A stretch of 64,000 nucleotides of DNA from Erythrobacter sanguineus. GTDB taxonomy: Bacteria > Pseudomonadota > Alphaproteobacteria > Sphingomonadales > Sphingomonadaceae. The stretch covers positions 62,001 to 126,000 of the forward strand of contig CAMCUB010000005.1 in assembly GCA_945878845.1 (NCBI GenBank). Reading direction: 5' to 3'. Each line of letters begins with the position of its first letter. The first letter of the stretch is position 1. The position numbers and the translations under genes are program-made. Shown piece by piece: positions 45,508 through 53,946 of the stretch. The notes below the pieces were generated by a model, which worked only from the letters and a program-made list of their open reading frames with translations, searched no databases and was not told the DNA's origin.

Positions 45508-46815
45508 ATGGCAGTAGTTTCAGGGGTTGGGGCACCGGGTGGCAGCACCGCGGGGGATTACGGGCATTCGGGCGCGGGCGACACGCCGCAGGTCGATGCG
45601 CCGGGGCTGAACTATTTCGTCTTCGCGCTGTTCTTCATCTTCGGCGGGATCACGTCGCTGAATGATGTGATCATCCCCAAGCTCAAGGAGCTGTTCACGC
45701 TCAACTTCTTCGAGGCGAGCCTGGTGCAGTTCTGGTTCTTCATCGCCTATGCCGTGGTCGGCATCCCGGGCGCGCGGCTGGTCAAGAAGCTGGGCTATAT
45801 GCGCGGTGCGGTCGCGGGGCTGGTGACGATGATGGCGGGGTGCCTCTTGTTCATCCCGGCGAGCCAGACCGCGCTCTTCCCGATGTTCCTGTTCGCCTAT
45901 TTCATCCTCGCGACCGGCGTGGTGCTGGTGCAGATCGTCGCCAACCCGCTGATCAGCCTGCTGGGGCCCGAGCGCACGACGCACAGCCGCCTGACCTTCG
46001 CGCAGGCGTTCAATTCGCTGGGGACGACGATCTTCCCCTATGTCGGCGCGAGCATCATCCTCGGCTCCATCGCCGGCATCACCGCCGCCGAGCTTTCGGG
46101 CGATGCCTTGCAGGCCTATCGCCAGACCGAAAGCGCGATCATCACCAGCACCTATATCGGCCTCGCCGTGGCGCTGGCCGTGGTCGCGGGCGCGGTGTGG
46201 ATGTTCCGCGACCGGCTGAAGGGCGAACGCCACGAGCAGACCAGCCTCGCCGACGGTCTCGCGCTGCTCGGCCGCCCGCGCTTTGGCTACGGCGCGGCGT
46301 GCATCTTCCTCTATGTCGGCGCGGAAGTCGCGATCGGCAGCTTCATCATCAACTATCTGGCGCAAGAGGAAATCCTCGGCCAGCCGGAGAGCGTGATCGG
46401 CTGGATGGTGACGCTCTACTGGCTGGGGGCGCTGATCGGGCGGTTCATCGGCTCGGCCGTCCTGCGCTTCGTCAGCCCCGGCCTGACGCTCGCCGCGGTG
46501 GCGGCAGGCGCGATCACGCTGATCGCCATCTCGGCCAACGGCACGGGTCCGATTGCGGGCTACACCCTGCTCGCGGTGGGCCTGATGAACGCGATCATGT
46601 TCCCGACCATCTTCAGCCTCGCCTGCGAGAAGCTGGGCCCGCGCGCGGCGGACGGATCGGGGATCATCAACGTCGCGATCTGCGGCGGGGCGATCATGCC
46701 GCCGATGTTCGGCGCGCTGGCCGACGCCACGAGCCTCGCCTTCGCGCTGGTGCTCCCCGCGGCATGCTATGCGATCATCGCCGGGTTCGGGATCTTTGCG
46801 AGAAAGCCTGCCTGA
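45508..46815 (+). CDS. MFS sugar porter, FucP/GluP (fucose/glucose/galactose:H+ symport) type
   Basis: This is a 435-residue inner-membrane transporter with 12 predicted helices. The FHS/FucP-GluP family is suggested by ALFFIFGGITSLNDVIIPKL near helix 1, a long run of helices containing QIVANPLISLLGPE, and the FNSLGTTIFPYVGA segment. The start at 45508 (MAVVSGVGAP) follows GGGAGAGAG; the open frame upstream would run through the operator. Context (divergent LacI regulator, glk upstream, zwf-edd-eda downstream) points to glucose uptake. Confidence 0.9.
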   Translation: MAVVSGVGAPGGSTAGDYGHSGAGDTPQVDAPGLNYFVFALFFIFGGITSLNDVIIPKLKELFTLNFFEASLVQFWFFIAYAVVGIPGARLVKKLGYMRGAVAGLVTMMAGCLLFIPASQTALFPMFLFAYFILATGVVLVQIVANPLISLLGPERTTHSRLTFAQAFNSLGTTIFPYVGASIILGSIAGITAAELSGDALQAYRQTESAIITSTYIGLAVALAVVAGAVWMFRDRLKGERHEQTSLADGLALLGRPRFGYGAACIFLYVGAEVAIGSFIINYLAQEEILGQPESVIGWMVTLYWLGALIGRFIGSAVLRFVSPGLTLAAVAAGAITLIAISANGTGPIAGYTLLAVGLMNAIMFPTIFSLACEKLGPRAADGSGIINVAICGGAIMPPMFGALADATSLAFALVLPAACYAIIAGFGIFARKPA

Positions 46816-46828
46816 CCTGCGCGACGGG

Positions 46829-46843
46829 TTGAATAAGTATGCG
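46829..46843 (+). promoter_or_regulatory. Shared 15-bp element upstream of zwf
   Basis: TTGAATAAGTATGCG is identical to the element upstream of glk and lies 62 bases before the zwf ATG. It is followed by an inverted repeat, TGCGCCC (starting within the element) with GGGCGCA near 46877. It is probably part of the promoter or a common operator for the zwf-edd-eda operon. Confidence 0.45.
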
Positions 46844-46905
46844 CCCTCTGGCGGATGATCCTTCGCGCGCCTAGGTAGGGCGCACCAGAAAAGGGGCCAT
46901 CCGCC

Positions 46906-48345
46906 ATGAGCTTCACCGCTGACCGCCTGCTGCTGTTCGGAGCCACCGGCGACCTTGCCCAGCGCATGCTGTTGCCGAGCTTGTTTGCGCTCGAGGCGGA
47001 CGGGCTGCTTGCCCCCGATCTCAAGATCATCGGCACCGCGCGCAGCAGCATGAGCGACAGCGAATACCGCAACTTCGCCCGTGCCGCGCTCGAGAAATAC
47101 CTCCCTGCCGAGCGCCGCGGGAGCATGGCGGGCTTCCTCAACCGCTTGGCCTACCAGACGCTCGATGCCACCACACTGGAAGGCTACGGCGCACTCGCCG
47201 AGAAGGTCGGCACGCCCGAGCGGGGCCTTGCGATCTTCCTCTCGACCGCGCCGTCCCTGTTCGGCCCCACGATCAAGGGGCTCCAGTCCGCCGGGCTGAC
47301 GGGCGAGACGGTGCGCATGTGCCTCGAAAAGCCGCTCGGCACCGATCTGGCCACCAGCCGCGAGATCAATGACGCGGTCGCGGGGGCCTTCCCAGAGAGC
47401 CGCATCTTCCGCATCGACCACTATCTCGGCAAGGAGACGGTGCAGAACCTGCTGGCGCTGCGGTTCGCCAACATCATGTTCGAGCCGCTGTGGAACGCCG
47501 CCCATATCGACCATGTGCAGATCACCGTCGCCGAAACCGTGGGTCTCGAAGGCCGCGTCGCCTTCTACGACGATGCCGGCGCGATCCGCGACATGGTGCA
47601 GAACCACATGCTCCAGCTGCTCGCGCTGGTGGCGATGGAGCCGCCTGCGCATTTCGATGCGACCGCGGTGCGTGACGAGAAGGTCAAGGTGCTGCGCGCG
47701 CTGCGCTGGGTCGGCTCGAACGAGACCGTCACCGGCCAGTACCGCGCGGGCGCGATCGGCGGGCAGGCGGTGCCGGGCTATGACGAGGAGCTGGGCAAGC
47801 CCTCGGACACCGAAACCTTCGTCGCGATCAAGGCCCATGTCGACAACTGGCGCTGGAAGGGCGTGCCCTTCTACCTGCGCACCGGCAAGCGCATGCCCAA
47901 GCGCGTGACCGAGATCGTGATCCAGTTCCGCTGCGTGCCGCACTCGATCTTCGCGGGCAAGGGCGCGACCATGCAGCCCAACCGCCTCGTGATCGGCATC
48001 CAGCCTGAAGAGAACATCACCCTCTCGCTGATGGCCAAGGTGCCCGGCCTCGACCGCGAGGGCATCCGCCTGCGCTCGGTGCCGCTCAACATCGCCATGC
48101 CCGACGCCTTCAGCGGCGCGGTGCGGCGCATCGCCTATGAGCGCCTGCTGCTTGATCTGGTTGAGGGCGACCAGACGCTGTTCGTGCGACGCGACGAAGT
48201 GGAAGCGCAGTGGGACTGGGTCGATGCGATCCGCGCTGGCTGGGCGGCGGACGGCTTGACGCCGAAGACCTACACGGCCGGAAGCTGGGGCCCGAGCGCC
48301 GCGATCGCTCTTGCCGAACGTGACGGAGTGACTTGGCATGAATGA
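46906..48345 (+). CDS. zwf: Glucose-6-phosphate 1-dehydrogenase
   Basis: This enzyme oxidises glucose 6-phosphate to 6-phosphogluconolactone with NAD(P)+, the first step of the Entner-Doudoroff route. At 479 residues it is normal for the family. The nucleotide-binding GATGDLA motif is at residues 12-18, and the active-site signature RIDHYLGKE carries the catalytic His. EKPLGTDL is the conserved Pro-containing loop. It is the first gene of the zwf-edd-eda operon and overlaps edd by eight bases. No pgl gene for the lactonase lies in the operon. Confidence 0.97.
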   Translation: MSFTADRLLLFGATGDLAQRMLLPSLFALEADGLLAPDLKIIGTARSSMSDSEYRNFARAALEKYLPAERRGSMAGFLNRLAYQTLDATTLEGYGALAEKVGTPERGLAIFLSTAPSLFGPTIKGLQSAGLTGETVRMCLEKPLGTDLATSREINDAVAGAFPESRIFRIDHYLGKETVQNLLALRFANIMFEPLWNAAHIDHVQITVAETVGLEGRVAFYDDAGAIRDMVQNHMLQLLALVAMEPPAHFDATAVRDEKVKVLRALRWVGSNETVTGQYRAGAIGGQAVPGYDEELGKPSDTETFVAIKAHVDNWRWKGVPFYLRTGKRMPKRVTEIVIQFRCVPHSIFAGKGATMQPNRLVIGIQPEENITLSLMAKVPGLDREGIRLRSVPLNIAMPDAFSGAVRRIAYERLLLDLVEGDQTLFVRRDEVEAQWDWVDAIRAGWAADGLTPKTYTAGSWGPSAAIALAERDGVTWHE

Positions 48346-50155
48346 CACCCTGCACAAGGTCACGCAGCGCGTGATCGAGAATTCGCGCGCCACCCGCAGC
48401 GCCTATCTCGACCTCATCCGCCGCGAGGGCGACAATATGGGCGAGCGTTCGGCCGTCTCCTGCTCCAACCTCGCCCATGCCTATGCCGGGGCGCAGGAGG
48501 ATCAGCCCGCGCTGCTTGCCGGGCGCGGCGCCAATATCGGGATCGTAAGCGCCTATAACGACATGCTCAGCGCCCACGCGCCCTATTACCGCTACCCCGA
48601 GCGCCTCAAGATCTACGCCCGTGAGATCGGCGCCACTGCGCAGGTCGCAGGCGGCGTCCCCGCGATGTGCGACGGGGTGACGCAGGGCGAGGTCGGCATG
48701 GAGCTCTCGCTGTTCAGCCGCGACGTGATCGCGCTGTCGACCGCGGTGGCGCTCAGTCACGCGATGTTCGACGGGGCGCTGCTTCTCGGCATCTGCGACA
48801 AGATCGTGCCCGGCCTCTTGATGGGGGCGCTGCGCTTCGGCCACCTGCCGATGATCTTCGTCCCCGGCGGGCCGATGCCGACCGGCATTCCCAACAAGGA
48901 AAAGCAGCGCATCCGCCAGCTCTATGCCGAAGGCAAGGCGACCCGGGCCGAGCTGCTGGCGAGCGAGATGGGCAGCTACCACTCGCAAGGCACCTGCACC
49001 TTCTTCGGCACCGCCAATTCCAACCAGATGATGATGGAGATGATGGGGCTGCACGTTCCCAATTCCGCCTTCATCAACCCCGGTACTAAGCTGCGGCAGG
49101 CATTGGACCGCGCCGCCATGCACCGCGTGGCGGAGATCGGGCGTAAGACGGACGACTACCGCCCGCTCGGCCTCGTGGTTGACGAGAAGGCGGTGGTGAA
49201 CGCGGCTGTCGGCCTGCTCGCCACCGGCGGCTCGACCAATCACGCGATCCACCTGCCCGCCATGGCGCGCGCGGCGGGGGTGATCTTCGACTGGAACGAC
49301 CTTTCGGAACTCTCCAGCGCCGTCCCGCTGATCGCGCAGGTCTATCCCAATGGCGCGGGCGACGTGAACCACTTCCACAATGCGGGCGGCATGGGCTTCG
49401 TCATCGGCGAGCTGCTTGAGGCGGGGCTGGCGCACGCAGACATCCTGACCGTGGCGGGCGGCGGTTTTGCCGATTACGCCAAGGAGCCGGGGCTGGAGGG
49501 CGAGGATCTGGTGTGGCGCGAGGTCGGGCCTTCGGGCGACGACACGATGCTCCGCCCGGTCGCCAATCCGTTCAAGCATGATGGGGGCATGCGCCTCCTC
49601 GAAGGCAATCTTGGCCGCGCCTGCTTCAAGACCTCGGCGGTGGACGAGGCGCGCTGGACGGTCGAGGCACCCTGCCGCGTGTTCGAGGATCAACCGAGTG
49701 TCGCCGCCGCCTTCAAGGCGGGCGAGCTGGACCGCGACGTTGTGGTCGTCGTCCGCTTCCAGGGCCCGCGCGCCAACGGGATGCCCGAACTCCACAAGCT
49801 CACCCCGCCATTGGGCGTGTTGCAGGACCGCGGGTTCAAGGTCGCGCTCGTCACCGATGGCCGCATGTCGGGCGCGTCGGGCAAGGTGCCCGCGGCGATC
49901 CACTGCACCCCCGAAGCGTTTGCAGGAGCAGGGGGCGTCGGCGGTCCGCTCGCGCGGCTGCGCGACGGCGATGTCGTGAGAGTGTGTGCAACAACGGGCG
50001 AGCTTTCAACCACCGCCGACCTCGCCTCGCGCAAGCCCGTCGCCGATCCGCAATCCGACATGGGAACGGGCCGCGAATTGTTCGGCATGTTGCGCCGCTT
50101 TGCCGATGGCGCAGAAGCAGGCGCCAGCGCGATGCTGGCCACCGGAGGAATGTGA
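48338..50155 (+). CDS. edd: 6-Phosphogluconate dehydratase
   Basis: This enzyme dehydrates 6-phosphogluconate to 2-keto-3-deoxy-6-phosphogluconate (KDPG). The 605-residue length and motifs match the IlvD/Edd family: [15 protein letters not shown] and [11 protein letters not shown] contain cluster-ligand Cys residues, [20 protein letters not shown] the third, and the C-terminal [16 protein letters not shown] segment (reads [12 protein letters not shown]) is the substrate loop. The ATG lies within the last codons of zwf, and its TGA overlaps the eda ATG by one base, so the three enzymes are translationally coupled. It requires a [4Fe-4S] cluster and is therefore sensitive to oxidants. Confidence 0.97.
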   Translation: MNDTLHKVTQRVIENSRATRSAYLDLIRREGDNMGERSAVSCSNLAHAYAGAQEDQPALLAGRGANIGIVSAYNDMLSAHAPYYRYPERLKIYAREIGATAQVAGGVPAMCDGVTQGEVGMELSLFSRDVIALSTAVALSHAMFDGALLLGICDKIVPGLLMGALRFGHLPMIFVPGGPMPTGIPNKEKQRIRQLYAEGKATRAELLASEMGSYHSQGTCTFFGTANSNQMMMEMMGLHVPNSAFINPGTKLRQALDRAAMHRVAEIGRKTDDYRPLGLVVDEKAVVNAAVGLLATGGSTNHAIHLPAMARAAGVIFDWNDLSELSSAVPLIAQVYPNGAGDVNHFHNAGGMGFVIGELLEAGLAHADILTVAGGGFADYAKEPGLEGEDLVWREVGPSGDDTMLRPVANPFKHDGGMRLLEGNLGRACFKTSAVDEARWTVEAPCRVFEDQPSVAAAFKAGELDRDVVVVVRFQGPRANGMPELHKLTPPLGVLQDRGFKVALVTDGRMSGASGKVPAAIHCTPEAFAGAGGVGGPLARLRDGDVVRVCATTGELSTTADLASRKPVADPQSDMGTGRELFGMLRRFADGAEAGASAMLATGGM

Positions 50156-50763
50156 TGAATATCGACGCCATCATGCGCACCGCGCCGGTGATCCCGGTGA
50201 TCGTGATCGAGGACGAGGCGCACGCCGTGCCGCTTGCCGAGGCGCTGGTCGCAGGGGGATTGCGGGTGCTCGAAGTCACGCTGCGCACGCCTGCCGCGCT
50301 GGGCGCGATCCGGGCGATGAAGCAGGTGCCGGGCGCGATTGTCGGCGCGGGAACGGTCACCAACCCGCGCGATCTGGACGCGGCGCTGGAAGCGGGGAGC
50401 GAGTTCATCGTCTCTCCCGGCCTCACCGAACCGCTCGGCATGGCGGCGATTGCCGCGGGCGTGCCGTTCCTCCCCGGCATCGCCAACGCGGGCGACATCA
50501 TGCGCGGGCTCGACCTCGGGCTCGACCGCTTCAAGTTCTTCCCGGCGATGGCAGCGGGCGGACTCCCCGCGCTGAAGGCCCTAGCCGCGCCCTTCGGCAA
50601 TGTCCGCTTCTGCCCGACCGGCGGGATCAGCCTCGAGAACGCGTCCGAGTGGCTGGCGTTCGAGCCCGTGTTGTGCGTCGGCGGCAGCTGGGTCTCGCCG
50701 AAGGGTGCGCCCGACAAGGCGGTGGTTGAGCGGCTGGCGAAAGAGGCTTTCGGGCTGCGGTAG
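50155..50763 (+). CDS. eda: KDPG aldolase
   Basis: This aldolase splits KDPG into pyruvate and glyceraldehyde 3-phosphate, completing the Entner-Doudoroff route. At 202 residues it is of normal length. LEVTLRT contains the general-base Glu (family position 45), and RFKFFPA contains the Schiff-base Lys (family position 133). FCPTGGI is the phosphate-binding loop. The start [10 protein letters not shown] is set by the ATGA overlap with edd and the GGAGGA site eight bases upstream. The longer open frame beginning at 49984 lies inside edd and is rejected. An intrinsic terminator follows 80 bp downstream. Confidence 0.97.
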   Translation: MNIDAIMRTAPVIPVIVIEDEAHAVPLAEALVAGGLRVLEVTLRTPAALGAIRAMKQVPGAIVGAGTVTNPRDLDAALEAGSEFIVSPGLTEPLGMAAIAAGVPFLPGIANAGDIMRGLDLGLDRFKFFPAMAAGGLPALKALAAPFGNVRFCPTGGISLENASEWLAFEPVLCVGGSWVSPKGAPDKAVVERLAKEAFGLR

Positions 50764-50843
50764 ACCAAGTCTCTCGCGCAAAACAACTTTCCTACACGCC
50801 GGGAAGCTGACAGGCTCCTGGAATGATCGGCCTCGCCCCCTCC

Positions 50844-50883
50844 CTGCCCCGCAAGACCGGCACACGGGGCAGAAGGCTTTTTT
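50844..50883 (+). terminator. Rho-independent terminator of the zwf-edd-eda operon
   Basis: The 8-bp stem CTGCCCCG (50844-50851) with CGGGGCAG (50865-50872), a 13-base loop, then AAGGC and six T residues (50878-50883). It lies between eda and the convergent esterase gene, with the T-tract on the eda side. This is the clearest intrinsic terminator in the window. Confidence 0.85.
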
Positions 50884-50947
50884 GCATTTATACAGTGTTT
50901 CATTGTCTCCAACAGCCGGGCGGCCGGACGACGAATCGGAGGCCTGC

Positions 50948-51856
50948 TCAGTCCTTCGCCAGCAACCACCCGAACACCTCGGGCAGGCGCGCGGCCCAGG
51001 CGTTCTCCTCGTGCTCGGCGCCTTCGTAGACCCGGCTCTCCCAGTCGCGGCCCTTCTGCCAGCCCGCCGCGGCGAACTGCGCGTCGACGACCTGCTGGTA
51101 GGGCGCGTAGAACTGGTCGAGCGTCGCCGTGCCATGGTCCATCCACACCCGCCGCCCATCGGGCGCGCCGAGCCGCGCGGCGAACCAGCCGTCCCACAGT
51201 GCCTTGAGCGCGGCCTCGTCGGCCACGATCGCGCGCGGATCGACCGCAGGCCAGTGCGAGGAGACGCAGCCCGCACGGCCGAACACCTCCGGGCGTTCGA
51301 GGAAGGCGTAGCAGCTCATCAGCCCGCCCATCGAGGAGCCGACGATCGCGGTGTCGTCGCGCCCGCTGCGGGTGCGGAAGGAGGTGTCGACCCAGCTCTT
51401 GAGCGGCCCCGCGATCCACGCGAGGTAGCGGTTCGAGATCACCCCGCCCGTGGTCATGCCATCGATCTGCGCGCGCAGGTTGCCGCTGGTCATGTCGTAG
51501 AGACTGCGCGGCAGGTATTGCCGGTGCCGGTCGCGGCCCGGCGCCCAGATGCCGATCATGATGTGCGGTTCAACATTGCCGCTCCGCACAGCCGCCAGCA
51601 TCGCCTTGTCGGCGGCCCAGATCTTGTTGAAGTTGCTGTTCTTCACATCGAACAGATTGTGCCCGTCATGCATGTAGAGCACCGGGTAGCGCTGCTCGCC
51701 CGCATCGTAGCCGGGCGGCAGCCAGATCGAGAGCCGCTGTTCGGGCAGGCCTTCGGCAGCGACGCGCTCGTACTCGATCAGGCGTCCTTCATCCGCAGCA
51801 GCCAGCGGCATGGCGAAGCCGATCATTGCGGCGAGCGCTGCGAGCAGTCGGTTCAT
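50948..51856 (-). CDS. Secreted alpha/beta-hydrolase esterase
   Basis: This is a 302-residue protein with a signal peptide (to about residue 21, LAAADEG). The fold is the esterase D/enterochelin-esterase-like group: LSIWLPPGYD, PVLYMHDGHNLF, nucleophile elbow GSSMGG (Ser) and a late EGAEHEENAW with the catalytic His. It is periplasmic by prediction. It follows the fructokinase gene by 45 bp on the same strand and is probably the last gene of the sucrose operon, where it could deacylate esterified sugars. Feruloyl-, acetyl- or siderophore-ester substrates are alternatives. Confidence 0.85.
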   Translation of the reverse strand: MNRLLAALAAMIGFAMPLAAADEGRLIEYERVAAEGLPEQRLSIWLPPGYDAGEQRYPVLYMHDGHNLFDVKNSNFNKIWAADKAMLAAVRSGNVEPHIMIGIWAPGRDRHRQYLPRSLYDMTSGNLRAQIDGMTTGGVISNRYLAWIAGPLKSWVDTSFRTRSGRDDTAIVGSSMGGLMSCYAFLERPEVFGRAGCVSSHWPAVDPRAIVADEAALKALWDGWFAARLGAPDGRRVWMDHGTATLDQFYAPYQQVVDAQFAAAGWQKGRDWESRVYEGAEHEENAWAARLPEVFGWLLAKD

Positions 51857-51901
51857 CTCTGTCTCTCCCTCACGCCCTTATCGCGAGGGAAGACAGGAGG
51901 T

Positions 51902-52771
51902 TCAAGCCCCGGCGGCAGCGCCTTGCGCGAGGAGCATCGCGCCGGTGATCCCGCTCTCGGTGCCGAGGCGCGGGGCGATGATGCGGTGGCGCGCTCCGCC
52001 GGGGAGGTAGCCGGCGTCAAGCTCGCGGGCGCGTGCGGCGATGCGCTCGACGAGGCCGGGGGTCTGCGCCACCCCGCCGCCGATCACCACCTCCTCCACC
52101 GCCACGCTGGCGAAGAGGACGTGGCAGGCCTGCGCCACATAGTCGGCGATGATCGCGTGGGCCGCGTGATCGGCGCCAAGCTCGGAGAGCGAGGCGCCCC
52201 AGCGCGCCATCACCGCGGGGCCGCTGGCGAGCCCCTCAAGGCAGTCGCCGTGATGCGGGCAAGTGCCGGCAAAGTCGCGATCGTTGGGATGGCGACGCGG
52301 GTAGATATGGCCGACCTCGGGGTGGGCCATGCCGTGGACCGGACGGCCATCGAGCACCAGCCCGCCGCCGATGCCGGTGCCGATGGTGATATAGGCGAGG
52401 CTCCCGCCTTCCGCTCCTCCGCGAGCGATGTGCTCTGCGAGTGCGGCAGCGTTGACGTCGGTATCGAAGCCGACCGGCACGCCGCCAAGCGAGCGGGCGA
52501 GGTGGCGGGCGACGTCTGTGCCCGCCCAGCCGGGCTTGGGGGTGGTGGTGATGAAGCCCCACTCGGGCGAGGCGTGGTCGAGCTCGACGGGACCGAAGCT
52601 GCCGATCCCCAGCCCGGTCAGCGGGCCATGGCTGCCCAGCCACGCGGCCGCCTCGGCGAGCGTCGTTGCGGGGTCGCGGGTCGGGATGGTGTGGCGCGCG
52701 GTGATGGCGTCAGGCGACGGGCCGACCGCGAGCACGAACTTGGTCCCGCCCGCCTCAATCGCACCCAGCAT
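51902..52771 (-). CDS. ROK-family fructokinase
   Basis: This 289-residue kinase belongs to the ROK family and phosphorylates fructose with ATP. It begins with the phosphate-binding AIEAGGTKF, has GIGSFGPVE, the catalytic Asp in GFDTDVNAA, and GTGIGGGLV. The zinc-binding segment GHIYPRRH...CPHHGDCLEGLASGP is typical of bacterial fructokinases such as YdhR. The ATG overlaps the TGA of the GH68 gene by one base, so fructose released from sucrose is phosphorylated by a co-translated enzyme. Confidence 0.92.
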   Translation of the reverse strand: MLGAIEAGGTKFVLAVGPSPDAITARHTIPTRDPATTLAEAAAWLGSHGPLTGLGIGSFGPVELDHASPEWGFITTTPKPGWAGTDVARHLARSLGGVPVGFDTDVNAAALAEHIARGGAEGGSLAYITIGTGIGGGLVLDGRPVHGMAHPEVGHIYPRRHPNDRDFAGTCPHHGDCLEGLASGPAVMARWGASLSELGADHAAHAIIADYVAQACHVLFASVAVEEVVIGGGVAQTPGLVERIAARARELDAGYLPGGARHRIIAPRLGTESGITGAMLLAQGAAAGA

Positions 52772-53865
52772 CAGGCGGCACGCTCCAGCGCGAGCGCGGC
52801 GGTCTCGCCGTCGAGCGTCAGGCGCAGCAGCGGGGCGGGCACGCCGCCGAAGCTGTCATCGCGAAGGAGGTCGACAAAGCTGCACACCGTCAGGTCCGCA
52901 TCCACATACCAGCTATAGGTCTGCTGCGGGCGATCGGCGGGGTTGGCGAGCACGAGGCCCGTCCCGTTCAAGGGCCGCCACGGGCCTGCCATGCTGTCTG
53001 CCACCATCCCGTAAAGCCCTCCCGGTGCGTGCCGCAGGCCTTCGGCGAAGGTCGCGTTCTGGGTCGACCAGAAGGCGTAGTAGGAACCGGCGTGGAATAC
53101 CAGATGGGCGCGTTCGAGCTCGTTGTTGACCCCCTCGGCATGGAACGCGGGGGCGATCAGCTCCCAGCCGTCCGCTCCCTTGCGGGCAAGGCCGAAGGCG
53201 CCGTTGAAGGCGCTGGCGGAACCGGCGAGCGAAGCGGTGAAGGCGAGGTATTCGGTGCCGTCCGCCGGATCACGGAAGAAGGCCGGGTCGCGGAAGGCCT
53301 TGATCGTGCCGGGCGCGCCCTCGTGCGCGTCGGCGGGCATGTAGTGCGGGCCGTAGCCGGTGACGAGCGGCGCGGGGGCGGACCAGATGGTGGGCCAGCC
53401 GTCCTCGCCGACCGGGGCGTGCGCGGCCCACAGCTCTTGCTGGTAGCCCCCGGCGCGGGCGGCAGTGCCGGCGGCGGTGAAGAACAGGGTGACGATGCCA
53501 TCGTGGAGGAGCGCCGAGCCTGCCCACTCGCGCTCGTAGGGGACGGGCATGTCGGGGAGAACCGGGCCGTGGTCGGTCCAACCGTCGCCCACGCGCTCGA
53601 GCCAGTGGATCTTGGCCTCGAAGTGGCGCAGCGCGGGATCGCCGCGATCAGGAGCGGTAAGCGCCATCCACAGCTCGCGCCCGGCGAGCTCTGTGCGGTG
53701 GCCAGCAGCGTCCTGCAGCGGCCACATGTCCCAGTAGAGCCGCGCGGCATCCAGCCTGCCCGGCCCTGCGCCGCCCACGCCCGGGATCAGCGCGCCAGCT
53801 CCCGGCATCGCCGCGATCCCGCGCACCTGTTCGGCTGTCCACCTGCTGGTCATCCGAGCTGTCAT
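52771..53865 (-). CDS. GH68 sucrose-hydrolysing enzyme (levansucrase/beta-fructofuranosidase family)
   Basis: This 364-residue five-bladed propeller enzyme of family GH68 splits sucrose and may transfer fructosyl units. The nucleophile Asp46 is in YWDMWPLQD, the transition-state Asp193 is in FRDPAFF and the acid/base Glu251 is in NELERAH. EWAGSALL is another family segment. There is no signal peptide, so an intracellular sucrase role fits better than extracellular levan synthesis. That agrees with the neighbouring sucrose porter and fructokinase. The start at 53865 is tentative; ATG 53853 is four codons in. It lies 81 bp downstream of the TonB receptor gene. Confidence 0.9.
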   Translation of the reverse strand: MTARMTSRWTAEQVRGIAAMPGAGALIPGVGGAGPGRLDAARLYWDMWPLQDAAGHRTELAGRELWMALTAPDRGDPALRHFEAKIHWLERVGDGWTDHGPVLPDMPVPYEREWAGSALLHDGIVTLFFTAAGTAARAGGYQQELWAAHAPVGEDGWPTIWSAPAPLVTGYGPHYMPADAHEGAPGTIKAFRDPAFFRDPADGTEYLAFTASLAGSASAFNGAFGLARKGADGWELIAPAFHAEGVNNELERAHLVFHAGSYYAFWSTQNATFAEGLRHAPGGLYGMVADSMAGPWRPLNGTGLVLANPADRPQQTYSWYVDADLTVCSFVDLLRDDSFGGVPAPLLRLTLDGETAALALERAA

Positions 53866-53946
53866 CCCGTCACGTCACATCACCAAAAGGAAGGGCCGGC
53901 CGCCGGGGAGAATTGGCGGCCAGCCCCTATGCCTCGGGTCCGGTTA

